Source of the DNA: Cytophagales bacterium | Lineage (GTDB): Bacteria > Bacteroidota > Bacteroidia > Cytophagales > 172606-1 | Direction: 5' to 3' | Assembly (NCBI GenBank): GCA_025455595.1 | Contig: JALOMD010000199.1 | Location: 1 to 11,575, forward strand | Length of the DNA: 11,575 nucleotides | Shown: positions 1 through 5,942 of the stretch, one piece after another | Layout: every line of letters begins with the position of its first letter | Position numbering within the stretch: position 1 is the stretch's first letter | Position numbers and translations under genes: made by a program | Notes under the pieces: model-generated | Databases searched by the model: none | Told to the model about the DNA's origin: nothing | The model's input: the letters and a program-made list of their open reading frames with translations, nothing else

Positions 1-298
1 TATTTTCATTGCCACCGGATACAAATTTTGTTGCTGGTGCATGTTGCGAAGCATGAAATCCTGAATATCTTTTGTCAGTCCATTCTTGAACGAAGCATAC
101 ACACGCTGATTGTTGATGTAACGCTGTACAAAACCGATGCTTTGTTTGTTGGCCCGCGCGTCAATGATGCGTGAGATGTAAAAATTACGTTGCGCGATTG
201 AAAACTCCTTCTTGGAGAGGTCTATGTAATATTCTTGGGCGGCAATCGGCAGGCAACTGAAAACACTGACAAGCAACGCAAACAGCCGGAGTCTCATT
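1..298 (-). CDS. N-terminal part of an unrecognised secreted protein (runs off the left edge)
   Basis: An open frame begins with ATG at 298 and stays open for 99 codons to the window edge. The first ~20 residues (MRLRLFALLVSVFSCLPIAA, then QEYY) form a clear Sec signal peptide with an AQ-type cleavage site, so the product is exported to the periplasm or outer membrane. The mature part starts with EYYIDLSKKEFSIAQRNFYI and is rich in Tyr, Arg and Asn; I recognise no family or catalytic motif. A TAnnTTTG-type box lies 25 bases upstream. The gap to the oxidoreductase gene upstream of it (stop at 406) is 107 bases, so it probably has its own promoter. The coding call is firm because of the signal peptide and open frame; the function is unknown. 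Confidence 0.75.
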
Positions 299-323
299 TT
301 GCAAGAATCGTTAAGTTAACTTG

Positions 324-331
324 CAAAAATA
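324..331 (-). promoter_or_regulatory. Possible Bacteroidota -7 promoter box
   Basis: On the minus strand this reads TATTTTTG, an exact match to the Bacteroidota -7 consensus TAnnTTTG, 25 bases before the ATG at 298. No TTTG/TTG -33 element is seen at the usual 17-23 base spacing, so it is weak. A 10-base palindrome AAGTTAACTT (313-322) lies between box and start, in what would be the 5' leader. Confidence 0.3.
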
Positions 332-405
332 CCATCTCTTACCCGCTTGTAATAATCGCTTTTTGGCGGAAAACATACAGTCACAGCTAACCAGACAAAT
401 TCACT

Positions 406-1494
406 TCACTTCAACACAACGGTCTGCCCCGTCTTGGCCGAACGCACGGCAGCGTCCAGAATCTCCACCACGATTCTGTTCACTTTCAACGACGACAAAT
501 CGCTTGACGTGTCGGTTTGTCCGCGTACGGCGGCTTTGAGGTACGTAAACGCATCATTGACGGGTGCGGCCAGTGGTGTCACAGTGACCGTCTCTTCCTT
601 GGCTTCGCGGGCACCCTTGCGGACGCGCATTTGCAGGCTGCGGTCAGCGAATATATAGCCGTTTTGCCCGTAAATTTCAATGTCTTTTCTGTCAAAAGGC
701 CAGTTCCACGAGGCTTGCACAATGGCCTGTGCGTTCGGGTACGTGATGACAATAGTGGCTTCGTCGTCCACGTTCGGATACACATCGGGTTTCATCTGTT
801 GCGTCACGGCGGTTACAGAGACGGGGCGTTCGCCTTTCTGTAGCCAGGTCATCAAATTGGCTCCGTAGCAGCCGAAATCAATCACGGCCCCGCCGCCGTT
901 CATCACCGGGTCGGTGAGCCAGTCAAGGAACTCCTTCGTGCAGCCGATTTCCTTCGGCCCCCGGTGCCCGTCGTGAATCACCACTTTACGGATTTGTCCT
1001 ATATCACCTTGGCCGTGTATCATTCCGTAAGCGGCTTGGTGACTGGCGTACCAAGTGGTTTCGTAGTTGGTCAACAATTGTATTTTGTGCGTTTTGGCCA
1101 GTTTTTCCATTTTTTCGGCGTGTTCCAAATTGACGGCCAGCGGCTTTTCCACCATGACATGGATGCCGCGCGGCGCACAGGTTTCCACCACTTTCAGGTG
1201 CTCGAAAATACTGTTGTACGCACACACAACTTCGGGTTTCGTCTTGTCAATCATTTCTTGCAAACTGGCAAACCACAGCGAGGCGGGCAGGTTGTATCGC
1301 TTCAGTAGTTTCATCGCCAGTTCTTTGTTCGGCTCCGCAAAACCGACTATTTGTACGTCTTTTTGCTTCATGCGTTCAAAGACGTAATTCACGTGGTCGT
1401 GCGTCATGCCTGCAATGCCGATGCGCAGCGGCTTGTCTTGTGCCTGAGAAACGACAGCCGTACAGAGAAAAAACAGACAAAACAGTGTTTTCAT
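406..1494 (-). CDS. Exported Gfo/Idh/MocA-family oxidoreductase
   Basis: The 362-residue product matches the Gfo/Idh/MocA family of NAD(P)-dependent dehydrogenases, which act on sugars, inositols and related polyols. Residues 1-19 (MKTLFCLFFLCTAVVSQAQ) are a signal peptide, so this is an exported member. The Rossmann-fold start is RIGIAGMTHDHV (24-35), and the family's catalytic-lysine motif EKP is at 116-118. GGGAVIDFGCYG (200-211) fits the conserved loop, with Cys where many members have His. The frame is open upstream to 1746, but that extension runs through an intergenic palindrome (1592-1618) and lacks an export signal; the ATG at 1494 gives a complete signal peptide and is preferred. 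The substrate cannot be read from the sequence. It stands alone, 142 bases after the membrane-protein gene. Confidence 0.88.
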   Translation of the reverse strand: MKTLFCLFFLCTAVVSQAQDKPLRIGIAGMTHDHVNYVFERMKQKDVQIVGFAEPNKELAMKLLKRYNLPASLWFASLQEMIDKTKPEVVCAYNSIFEHLKVVETCAPRGIHVMVEKPLAVNLEHAEKMEKLAKTHKIQLLTNYETTWYASHQAAYGMIHGQGDIGQIRKVVIHDGHRGPKEIGCTKEFLDWLTDPVMNGGGAVIDFGCYGANLMTWLQKGERPVSVTAVTQQMKPDVYPNVDDEATIVITYPNAQAIVQASWNWPFDRKDIEIYGQNGYIFADRSLQMRVRKGAREAKEETVTVTPLAAPVNDAFTYLKAAVRGQTDTSSDLSSLKVNRIVVEILDAAVRSAKTGQTVVLK

Positions 1495-1586
1495 GAGATT
1501 TTCGGATTGAGTGGATTGCCAAGCAAAACAAGTGTGAGGCCAAGTTAGCAAATTGCCCGGCATTTCCTTGTTGTCGGTATTGGTTC

Positions 1587-1623
1587 GCTGCCGTTTTAGG
1601 CAATTTTTGCCCAAAACGGCAGC
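1587..1623. repeat. 27-nt palindrome copy (extended to 37 nt), downstream of the 1637-2314 gene
   Basis: The core 1592-1618 is one copy of the dispersed palindrome, with left arm CGTTTTAGGCAA and right arm TTGCCCAAAACG. Flanks GCTGC and GCAGC extend the symmetry to 37 bases. The single arm mismatch (A opposite C on plus) becomes G.U in a minus-strand transcript. It begins 18 bases after the stop codon of the membrane-protein gene. The stem is followed by AAAACG rather than a U-tract, so it does not look like a standard intrinsic terminator. Confidence 0.9.
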
Positions 1624-1636
1624 AGACAAGGGACGT

Positions 1637-2314
1637 TCACGGATTTTCTTTTCTGAAGTCTTCAATCTCCTGCAAGAATTGCAATGCCTTGGCGGGCGAT
1701 GTCCATTCGGCACTGTCGAACAGCATTTTGAACCATTTCTTGCCAATGTTTTTCACAGAAATGTTTGTGTACAGCCAAACAGACAGAAAAATGAACAGAG
1801 CCAGAACCGGCATATAGACCAGCCAGAACAACAGGTTGCCTCCGCTAATCCATTCGGGACGGAAAAACCACGTCACATAGAACGGCAATTGCAGAGACAG
1901 AACGCGGGCCGCTTTCAGGGTTGACAGTTGCAGCAGCGTTGTCTTTTCCTGCATTTCCACTACATTGTCTGTACTGTTGATTTCCCAAATCAACGACATG
2001 TGCCTGATGTAAGCTACAATAGCCGCAATCGTAATGGCCGCAATCATGCCAGTGGAAACAATGAAAAACAGTTTTGAAACGGTAAATGAATCGTGGTAAC
2101 CGGCAACGGCGGCCGCAAATGCCACAGAACCCAAAAACCACACCCACACAATGCCCGCCAGAACAGCAAATGCTTTCAAAAACAACAGTGGATTCAGTTT
2201 TCTCTTGGCCTTCTGCGTCTGAATCGCTTCGATGCATTGCAGGTTCAGGGCCAGTGATTTTTCCAGTTTCTGGTCATACGCCTGCCAGATGTTTTTCAGT
2301 TCTTGGGCTTCCAT
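1637..2314 (-). CDS. Four-helix membrane protein, possible regulator of the adjacent ECF sigma factor
   Basis: The 225-residue product starts MEAQELKNIWQAYDQKLEKS, a short hydrophilic N-terminus followed by about four hydrophobic segments near residues 43-72, 81-103, 137-150 and 160-182. It ends in a charged tail (LQEIEDFRKENP). Small membrane proteins with this kind of charged, helical N-terminus are often found directly after ECF sigma factor genes in Bacteroidota. An anti-sigma or sigma-regulatory role is inferred from that context and is not shown by a domain. The frame is open upstream to 2443, but the added residues come from the palindrome at 2358-2384, so the ATG at 2314 is preferred. 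It follows the sigma gene by 166 bases, an unusually long gap for such a pair, filled by repeats. Confidence 0.8.
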   Translation of the reverse strand: MEAQELKNIWQAYDQKLEKSLALNLQCIEAIQTQKAKRKLNPLLFLKAFAVLAGIVWVWFLGSVAFAAAVAGYHDSFTVSKLFFIVSTGMIAAITIAAIVAYIRHMSLIWEINSTDNVVEMQEKTTLLQLSTLKAARVLSLQLPFYVTWFFRPEWISGGNLLFWLVYMPVLALFIFLSVWLYTNISVKNIGKKWFKMLFDSAEWTSPAKALQFLQEIEDFRKENP

Positions 2315-2357
2315 TTCTTGACAATTTTGAATGATTGAATTTTGAATGAGTGAATGG

Positions 2358-2384
2358 CGTTTTGGGCGATTTTTGCTTAAAACA
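2358..2384. repeat. 27-nt palindrome copy between sigma factor and membrane protein genes
   Basis: The arms read CGTTTTGGGCGA and TTGCTTAAAACA around TTT. Three of the internal arm differences are G.T pairs on the plus strand, and only the outermost pair (C/A) is a true mismatch there. It lies 96 bases after the sigma factor stop and 43 bases before the next ATG. The adjacent 2324-2357 stretch holds short direct repeats of the GAATGATT/GAATGAGT type. Confidence 0.85.
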
Positions 2385-2410
2385 CTGTTTTTGTCTGTAC
2401 AGAAATGCGT

Positions 2411-2427
2411 TCCCGCCGATGGCGGGA
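2411..2427. repeat. TCCCGCC hairpin next to the 27-nt palindrome
   Basis: A perfect 7-bp stem, TCCCGCC-GAT-GGCGGGA, lies 26 bases from the palindrome at 2358-2384. On the plus strand it is followed by TTTTC, but the flanking genes run on the minus strand, so a terminator role for them is unlikely. It resembles the TCCCG...CGGGA hairpins at 8935-8992 and 11360-11375. Confidence 0.7.
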
Positions 2428-2480
2428 TTTTCAATTTGAGCAATTTTTCACAAATTTCAAATTCGCCACCAAGCTAAAAG

Positions 2481-2984
2481 CTAAGGCCCAATTGCCGAAA
2501 AACGCTGTTTCAGTTTCTGCTTGATACGCCCGACTTTGGTACCTACGTTCGACTCTGAAATGCCGAGTATGTCGGCTATTTCGCGGTGGCTTTTTTCTTC
2601 CAAATACAGAATCATCAAGGCCCTGTCCAGTTCGGGCAGTTCGTTGATGAACTGCTGTAGCCGACCCACGTTTTCGCTGTGTTCTGCGTTTTCGTCTTCG
2701 TATTCTTTCAGTTCGAACAAGTGTTCGTCGGAGACGAGACGGCGGGCGTTTTTCTGTTTTCTATAGAAAGAAATAGCCACGTTTAATGCAATGCGATAGA
2801 GCCAAGTGGAATGTTTGTACTCTGGATTATAACCCTCGAATGATTTCCACAACTGAAAGACGATTTCCTGCGCCAAGTCTTCCCGGTCGTCGCGGTTGCG
2901 GCAGTACGAATTGCAGATTTTGTAAATGATTCCCTTGTGTTGCTGCACAATCTTGACAAACGACTGCTTGGTGGCGGTATCCAT
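2481..2984 (-). CDS. RNA polymerase sigma-70 factor, ECF subfamily
   Basis: A 167-residue extracytoplasmic-function sigma factor that would direct RNA polymerase to a small regulon. Region 2 spans about residues 12-77 and carries the typical DREDLAQEIVFQLWKSF segment (33-49) and STWLYRIALNVAISFYRK (59-76). An acidic linker (ELKEYEDENAEHSEN) precedes region 4 (about 110-160) with its helix-turn-helix, SHREIADILGISESNVGTKV (132-151). There is no C-terminal extension. The frame continues 7 codons upstream to a GTG at 3005; the ATG at 2984 is chosen because it is the common start codon and gives the usual ECF start, but the GTG cannot be excluded. The membrane protein gene downstream is its likely partner. 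A TAAATTTG box lies 56 bases upstream of the chosen start. Confidence 0.92.
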   Translation of the reverse strand: MDTATKQSFVKIVQQHKGIIYKICNSYCRNRDDREDLAQEIVFQLWKSFEGYNPEYKHSTWLYRIALNVAISFYRKQKNARRLVSDEHLFELKEYEDENAEHSENVGRLQQFINELPELDRALMILYLEEKSHREIADILGISESNVGTKVGRIKQKLKQRFSAIGP

Positions 2985-3040
2985 TGCGTTGTTGTAAACT
3001 TTCACACAATTATTCGCAGTCGGTTCGGAAAAATCACAAA

Positions 3041-3048
3041 CAAATTTA
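3041..3048 (-). promoter_or_regulatory. Possible -7 promoter box for the ECF sigma factor gene
   Basis: The minus strand reads TAAATTTG, matching TAnnTTTG exactly, 56 bases before the ATG at 2984 and 35 bases before the alternative GTG at 3005. No clear -33 TTTG is present at the right distance; that position is taken by the direct repeat at 3051-3075. Confidence 0.35.
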
Positions 3049-3050
3049 GG

Positions 3051-3075
3051 TCAGAGGGCAGAACTCAGAGGGCAG
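3051..3075. repeat. Direct repeat of TCAGAGGGCAG
   Basis: The 11-mer TCAGAGGGCAG occurs at 3051-3061 and again at 3065-3075, separated by 3 bases. It sits immediately upstream of the putative -7 box of the sigma factor gene, about where an operator or a -33 region would be. It could equally be a two-unit remnant of a non-coding tandem repeat. Confidence 0.7.
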
Positions 3076-3099
3076 GGATTACAAGTAGCTGTTCCACAG

Positions 3100-3414
3100 C
3101 GTTTTAGGCAATTTTTGCCCAAAACGGATGACTGGCGTCACGCCTCGGCGTGATGCCTTTTTGTTGGCCAGCGTCCGCTGGTCGCAAACCGGCAGGTTTG
3201 CAAAAACCAATGTCAATAATAGCAGAAAACAACAAAAAGCGTTTTAAGCAAAAATTGCCCAAAACGTTTCTGGTTTGCTCTTTTCGAGCATTGCGCCTCG
3301 GCGTGGCGTTGTCTTTTGCGAGCTTTGCTCGCGACCAGCGGACGCTGGTCTAATCCAAGGCACAAGCGGACGCTTGCGCCAGTCATCCGTTTTGGGCAAT
3401 TTTTGCCCAAAACG
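3100..3414. repeat. 315-bp composite inverted element built from three 27-nt palindromes and eight small hairpins
   Basis: This gene-free stretch holds palindrome copies at 3100-3126, 3240-3266 and 3388-3414. The outer 38 bases of each end are inverted copies, including perfect 21-base arms at 3117-3137 and 3377-3397 that cover palindrome sequence plus GATGACTGGCG. An inner 18-base inverted pair (3168-3185 and 3331-3348) is centred on the same point, near 3257, where the middle palindrome lies. Small hairpins within are TCACGCC/GGCGTGA (3138-3153), CCAGCG/CGCTGG (3168-3181), GCAAACC/GGTTTGC (3184-3201), TGCTC/GAGCA (3276-3290), CGCC/GGCG (3294-3303), GCGAGC/GCTCGC (3318-3332), GACCAGCG/CGCTGGTC (3333-3350) and AAGCG/CGCTT (3364-3375). 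No gene was found between 3006 and 3423. Confidence 0.88.
3388..3414. repeat. Perfect 27-nt palindrome, 9 nt after the histidine kinase stop
   Basis: This is the only copy with perfectly complementary 12-base arms (CGTTTTGGGCAA, spacer TTT, TTGCCCAAAACG) and serves as the reference for the family. It is also the right end of the 3100-3414 composite. The kinase gene ends at 3424, so the palindrome would lie in the 3' end of that transcript. Confidence 0.92.
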
Positions 3415-3423
3415 CTATAACTT

Positions 3424-4545
3424 TCAACGAAGGGCAGGTTCGGGGAGAAGGGGTGCGGTTTCGGAGAAGGCCGAAAAGCGTTTGGGCATGGTGATGCGCA
3501 CGGCCTTGTCCGGTGCGCCGTCGGTTGGGTTCACGATTTCCATGCGGGCGGTTTCGCCCATGAGCAGGCGCAGCTTGTCTTGGGTGCTGCGCAGGCCGTA
3601 GCCGGTGGCCAGTTGCGCCGGAAAAGGCACACCGTTGTCAGTGATGGTTATTTGCAGCATCGCGTTTTCGTCTGTCACGTCAATGCGCAGCACGCCGTTG
3701 CCGGTGATTTTGGAAATGCCGTGCTTGATGGCGTTTTCCACCAGCGGCTGAATCAGGAATTGCGGCACCAGGCAGTCCTTCAACCGTTCGTCTGCAAACG
3801 TGACTCGGTAGTCGAGCCGCTCGTCGAAGCGCACTTTCTCCACGTCCAAGTAGGTTTTCACCATTTCTATCTCGTCGGCCAGGCGCGTGAAATACTGGCT
3901 TTTGGCGTTTGTGCTGTAGCGGAAGAACCGCGACAGCAAAAGCACCATCTGCTCGGCCTTGTCGGGGTTCTCGTGGATGAGGCTGGCGACTGAATTGAGG
4001 GCGTTGTACAGGAAATGCGGATTGATTTTGGCTTGCAGGGCTTCGAGTTCGGCCTTGGTTTTCAATTCCTTTAGTTCCAGTAATTGGTACTCCTGTTCAG
4101 AGATTTTCTGATTGCGGACACGTTCGTATTGTGTCAAGTAGTACGTGATGCAACTGGCCGCCATGATGTTGCTGCCGAAGAGGAGCGTGAGGGGATGCAG
4201 TTGCAGCAATGAACGCCAGAAACTGTCAGGCGCGTAAAAAGCCGTGAAAAGAACCTGCTCGGCGGCAAACACGGCGAGGGGCAACAGCACATAAGCCAGC
4301 CACTTGGGTCGCAGGCGTTTGTCGAACAGACGGAAGACATGGATTACCGTAACGGCCAGCAGAGCCTCTATGCCGTTGCCAATGAGCAAGTCTGCAAAAT
4401 CGCTGATGCCACCGTCAGGTGTGTCGGAGTATTTGTCTATGAAGCTTTTGAACGAAAAATACGTAACAGCCCCAAACGCCATATCCAATAGGAAGGCGAG
4501 CAGCACGGTAGCCAGGAATTCTCCGACTTTCTGTAGGATACGCAT
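3424..4545 (-). CDS. LytS-type sensor histidine kinase (His_kinase family)
   Basis: The 373-residue inner-membrane kinase has hydrophobic segments near residues 11-32, 53-72, 82-103 and 118-138, then a helical linker (145-172). The kinase motif INPHFLYNALNSVASLI (174-190) places the phospho-accepting His at 177. The ATP-binding part has FLIQPLVENAIKHG (263-276, N box), DNG at 303-305 and the glycine-rich GYGLRSTQDKL (315-325). This is the LytS/YehU His_kinase family, whose partner is normally a LytTR response regulator in the next gene. Here the next gene downstream is an ECF sigma factor after a 439-base repeat-rich gap, and no regulator lies upstream in the window, so the partner must be elsewhere. 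The signal sensed is unknown; there is no periplasmic sensor domain. Confidence 0.93.
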   Translation of the reverse strand: MRILQKVGEFLATVLLAFLLDMAFGAVTYFSFKSFIDKYSDTPDGGISDFADLLIGNGIEALLAVTVIHVFRLFDKRLRPKWLAYVLLPLAVFAAEQVLFTAFYAPDSFWRSLLQLHPLTLLFGSNIMAASCITYYLTQYERVRNQKISEQEYQLLELKELKTKAELEALQAKINPHFLYNALNSVASLIHENPDKAEQMVLLLSRFFRYSTNAKSQYFTRLADEIEMVKTYLDVEKVRFDERLDYRVTFADERLKDCLVPQFLIQPLVENAIKHGISKITGNGVLRIDVTDENAMLQITITDNGVPFPAQLATGYGLRSTQDKLRLLMGETARMEIVNPTDGAPDKAVRITMPKRFSAFSETAPLLPEPALR

Positions 4546-4559
4546 TTTACACAGTTTTT

Positions 4560-4776
4560 AGTGGCGAGTCGTAGGTGGGAAGTCGTAAGTCATGAGTGGC
4601 AAGTCGTAGGTGATACGTTTTCTCAGTTGTTGCTTGTTTCATAAGCAGATTGCCACAAAATTGCTTGAAACGCAAATCTCGCAATCGGCAGCCATGCATT
4701 TTCTGTGAACAATCACATGGCTTACCACTTACGACCTACCACTTACGACTCACCACTTACTACTTCCCACTTCATA
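4560..4776. repeat. Inverted array of short AGTCGTAAGTGG-like units
   Basis: The left arm (about 4560-4614) holds tandem degenerate units such as AGTCGTAGGTGG, AGTCGTAAGTCA and AAGTCGTAGGTG. The right arm (about 4719-4776) holds the same unit in reverse complement, such as CCACTTACGACCTA, CCACTTACGACTCA and CCACTTACTACTTC. The centre (4615-4717) has a degenerate relative of the 27-nt palindrome, including TTGCTTGAAACGC at 4661-4673. The array fills almost the whole gap between the DUF2141 gene and the kinase gene, ending about two bases before the DUF2141 stop. A single strand could fold into a long hairpin. Confidence 0.8.
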
Positions 4777-4777
4777 C

Positions 4778-5215
4778 TCAAAAATACCACATTTTAATGG
4801 CAATGCCCGTATCAGTGCCGTTGGTTTTGAATTTTGCGTCTTCAAACTTGGGCGGACCGAATTTGCCCTTGGCATCATTTGAGGCAGCCGTTCCCTCCTT
4901 CGGAATGCCCATCCAGTTGGTTTCCATCTTTTTGTCGTCGTTTTCGTCGTGCATCACCGACACCGCGTAAGTACCGGCTGGCACGCCTTCGAACACCAGC
5001 GTGGCTTTGCCGCCCGCAATCTTGGCCGAGGTCTGCTTGACAGCCTTCTTCGACTCAGTCGGGAAGCCGTCTGCCGACTTGTAGAGCGAGGCCAACACCG
5101 TTCCGTTGTTGCTGCGCAGATTAGTGATGGTGACGGTTAGTTTGCCGGTTTGTGCCAAAGCTGCCGCGACTGAGCCAAGCAGAAGGCTGAAAACAATAAT
5201 AATGCGCTTTCTCAT
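4778..5215 (-). CDS. DUF2141 domain-containing secreted protein
   Basis: The 145-residue product has a signal peptide (1-22, MRKRIIIVFSLLLGSVAAALAQ). It is followed by a single DUF2141 domain: KLTVTITNLRSNNGTVLASL (25-44), then VPAGTYAVSVMHDENDD (78-94), NWMGIPKEG (100-108) and FGPPKFEDAKF (119-129), ending in MWYF. All these segments are typical of the family and the length is normal. The function of DUF2141 proteins is not established; the fold is thought to be beta-rich and the location is the periplasm or outside. The frame is open 17 codons further upstream, but the ATG at 5215 starts the signal peptide directly. The gene is separated from its neighbours by 119 and 232 bases. Confidence 0.9.
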   Translation of the reverse strand: MRKRIIIVFSLLLGSVAAALAQTGKLTVTITNLRSNNGTVLASLYKSADGFPTESKKAVKQTSAKIAGGKATLVFEGVPAGTYAVSVMHDENDDKKMETNWMGIPKEGTAASNDAKGKFGPPKFEDAKFKTNGTDTGIAIKMWYF

Positions 5216-5292
5216 AAAGTTTTGAAATATTCGTTGCAATGCAGTTGATTTACTGATGATACCCACGGATTGAGAGCGTTGTACGGAAAAGC

Positions 5293-5315
5293 ACTTTTCA
5301 GATTTTGCCCAAGAC
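5293..5315. repeat. Degenerate copy of the 27-nt palindrome
   Basis: The right arm TTGCCCAAGACG is clear, with one change from TTGCCCAAAACG, while the left arm ACTTTTCAGA is decayed. It lies 19 bases after the stop of the DUF1579-like gene, the same placement relative to a stop codon as the better copies. Confidence 0.6.
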
Positions 5316-5334
5316 GCTGCGCAACCTCAGTGGT

Positions 5335-5853
5335 TCAGTTGGCTCGGTTCATGGTCATGGACAGAAAGGGGTACCATTTGCTGCCGTCTCTTGAAAACTC
5401 GCCGGTTTCTATCCATTGGCCTTTTTCGTTCAGAAAAGCCTTGTAGCGGGTCTTGCCGCCTTGCACGTCCGTCTGCCATTCAAACGATTTTTCGCCGGGC
5501 TTTATTTCCACTTCCGAATAAAAGCCGCCCGGTGACCGCCAGGCCGTCCAGCGGTATTTTTGCTTTTCGGCATCGTACGACACCACGGCCAAGGCATCGT
5601 GGACGACCGAGTCTTTTTCGGTTCCCAGTCCGGTGATCAGCAGCAGGTTGCCGCCTTGCAGGCTTTTGATGGTTTCCCGCATTTTGACGACGCTCTTTCG
5701 CGAGCCCATCGTCGTGACGGCCTCACCCGTCCACTCGCCGAGCAGCCAGTCCAATTTTTTGATTGCTTTCTTGTTGGCATCCTCTGGAGTCTGTGCAGAC
5801 ACCGAACAGACTGTTGCGAAAACGAGAACGGTGTGAATTAAGTTTTTTTTCAT
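5335..5853 (-). CDS. DUF1579-like secreted protein
   Basis: The 172-residue product has a signal peptide ending SVSAQT (about 21). The mature protein opens with KKLDWLLGEWTGEA (32-45), the LxxLxGxWxG signature seen in DUF1579-like and related calycin-fold proteins. It continues as alternating beta strands with many aromatic residues (KYRWTAWRSPGGFYSEVEI, 99-117; KSFEWQTDV, 122-130; KWYPFLSMTM, 159-168). Such proteins may bind small hydrophobic ligands, but no substrate is known. The frame is open 12 codons upstream, but the ATG at 5853 starts the signal peptide. Its start is 81 bases from the restored stop of the beta-barrel gene. Confidence 0.82.
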   Translation of the reverse strand: MKKNLIHTVLVFATVCSVSAQTPEDANKKAIKKLDWLLGEWTGEAVTTMGSRKSVVKMRETIKSLQGGNLLLITGLGTEKDSVVHDALAVVSYDAEKQKYRWTAWRSPGGFYSEVEIKPGEKSFEWQTDVQGGKTRYKAFLNEKGQWIETGEFSRDGSKWYPFLSMTMNRAN

Positions 5854-5915
5854 AAAAATTAGTAGTTGAAGAAATGTGAAAAAATACAACTTCGGTAAGA
5901 GAGCGGGGGCAAAGG

Positions 5916-5942
5916 TGTTTTGGGCGGTTTTTGCTCAAAACG
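5916..5942. repeat. 27-nt palindrome overlapping the restored stop codon of the beta-barrel gene
   Basis: The arms read TGTTTTGGGCGG and TTGCTCAAAACG. Four of the twelve pairs are G.T on the plus strand and none is a true mismatch there. Its right arm supplies the last codons (GCG TTT) and the TGA of the frame-restored 5935-7030 gene, so the repeat is partly coding. Confidence 0.88.

Noticed and set aside
1592..1618. Standard rho-independent terminator
   Set aside because: The stem is followed by AAAACG, not a run of U, on either strand. A role in 3'-end formation remains possible but is not shown.
3100..3414. CRISPR array or integron attC cluster
   Set aside because: The three palindromes are spaced 140 and 148 bases apart and are inverted relative to each other, with no regular unique spacers. 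No cas or integrase gene is present.
3150..3601. Short open frames on both strands in and beside the 3100-3414 composite
   Set aside because: They are formed by palindromic repeats or overlap the end of the kinase gene, with no protein-like features.
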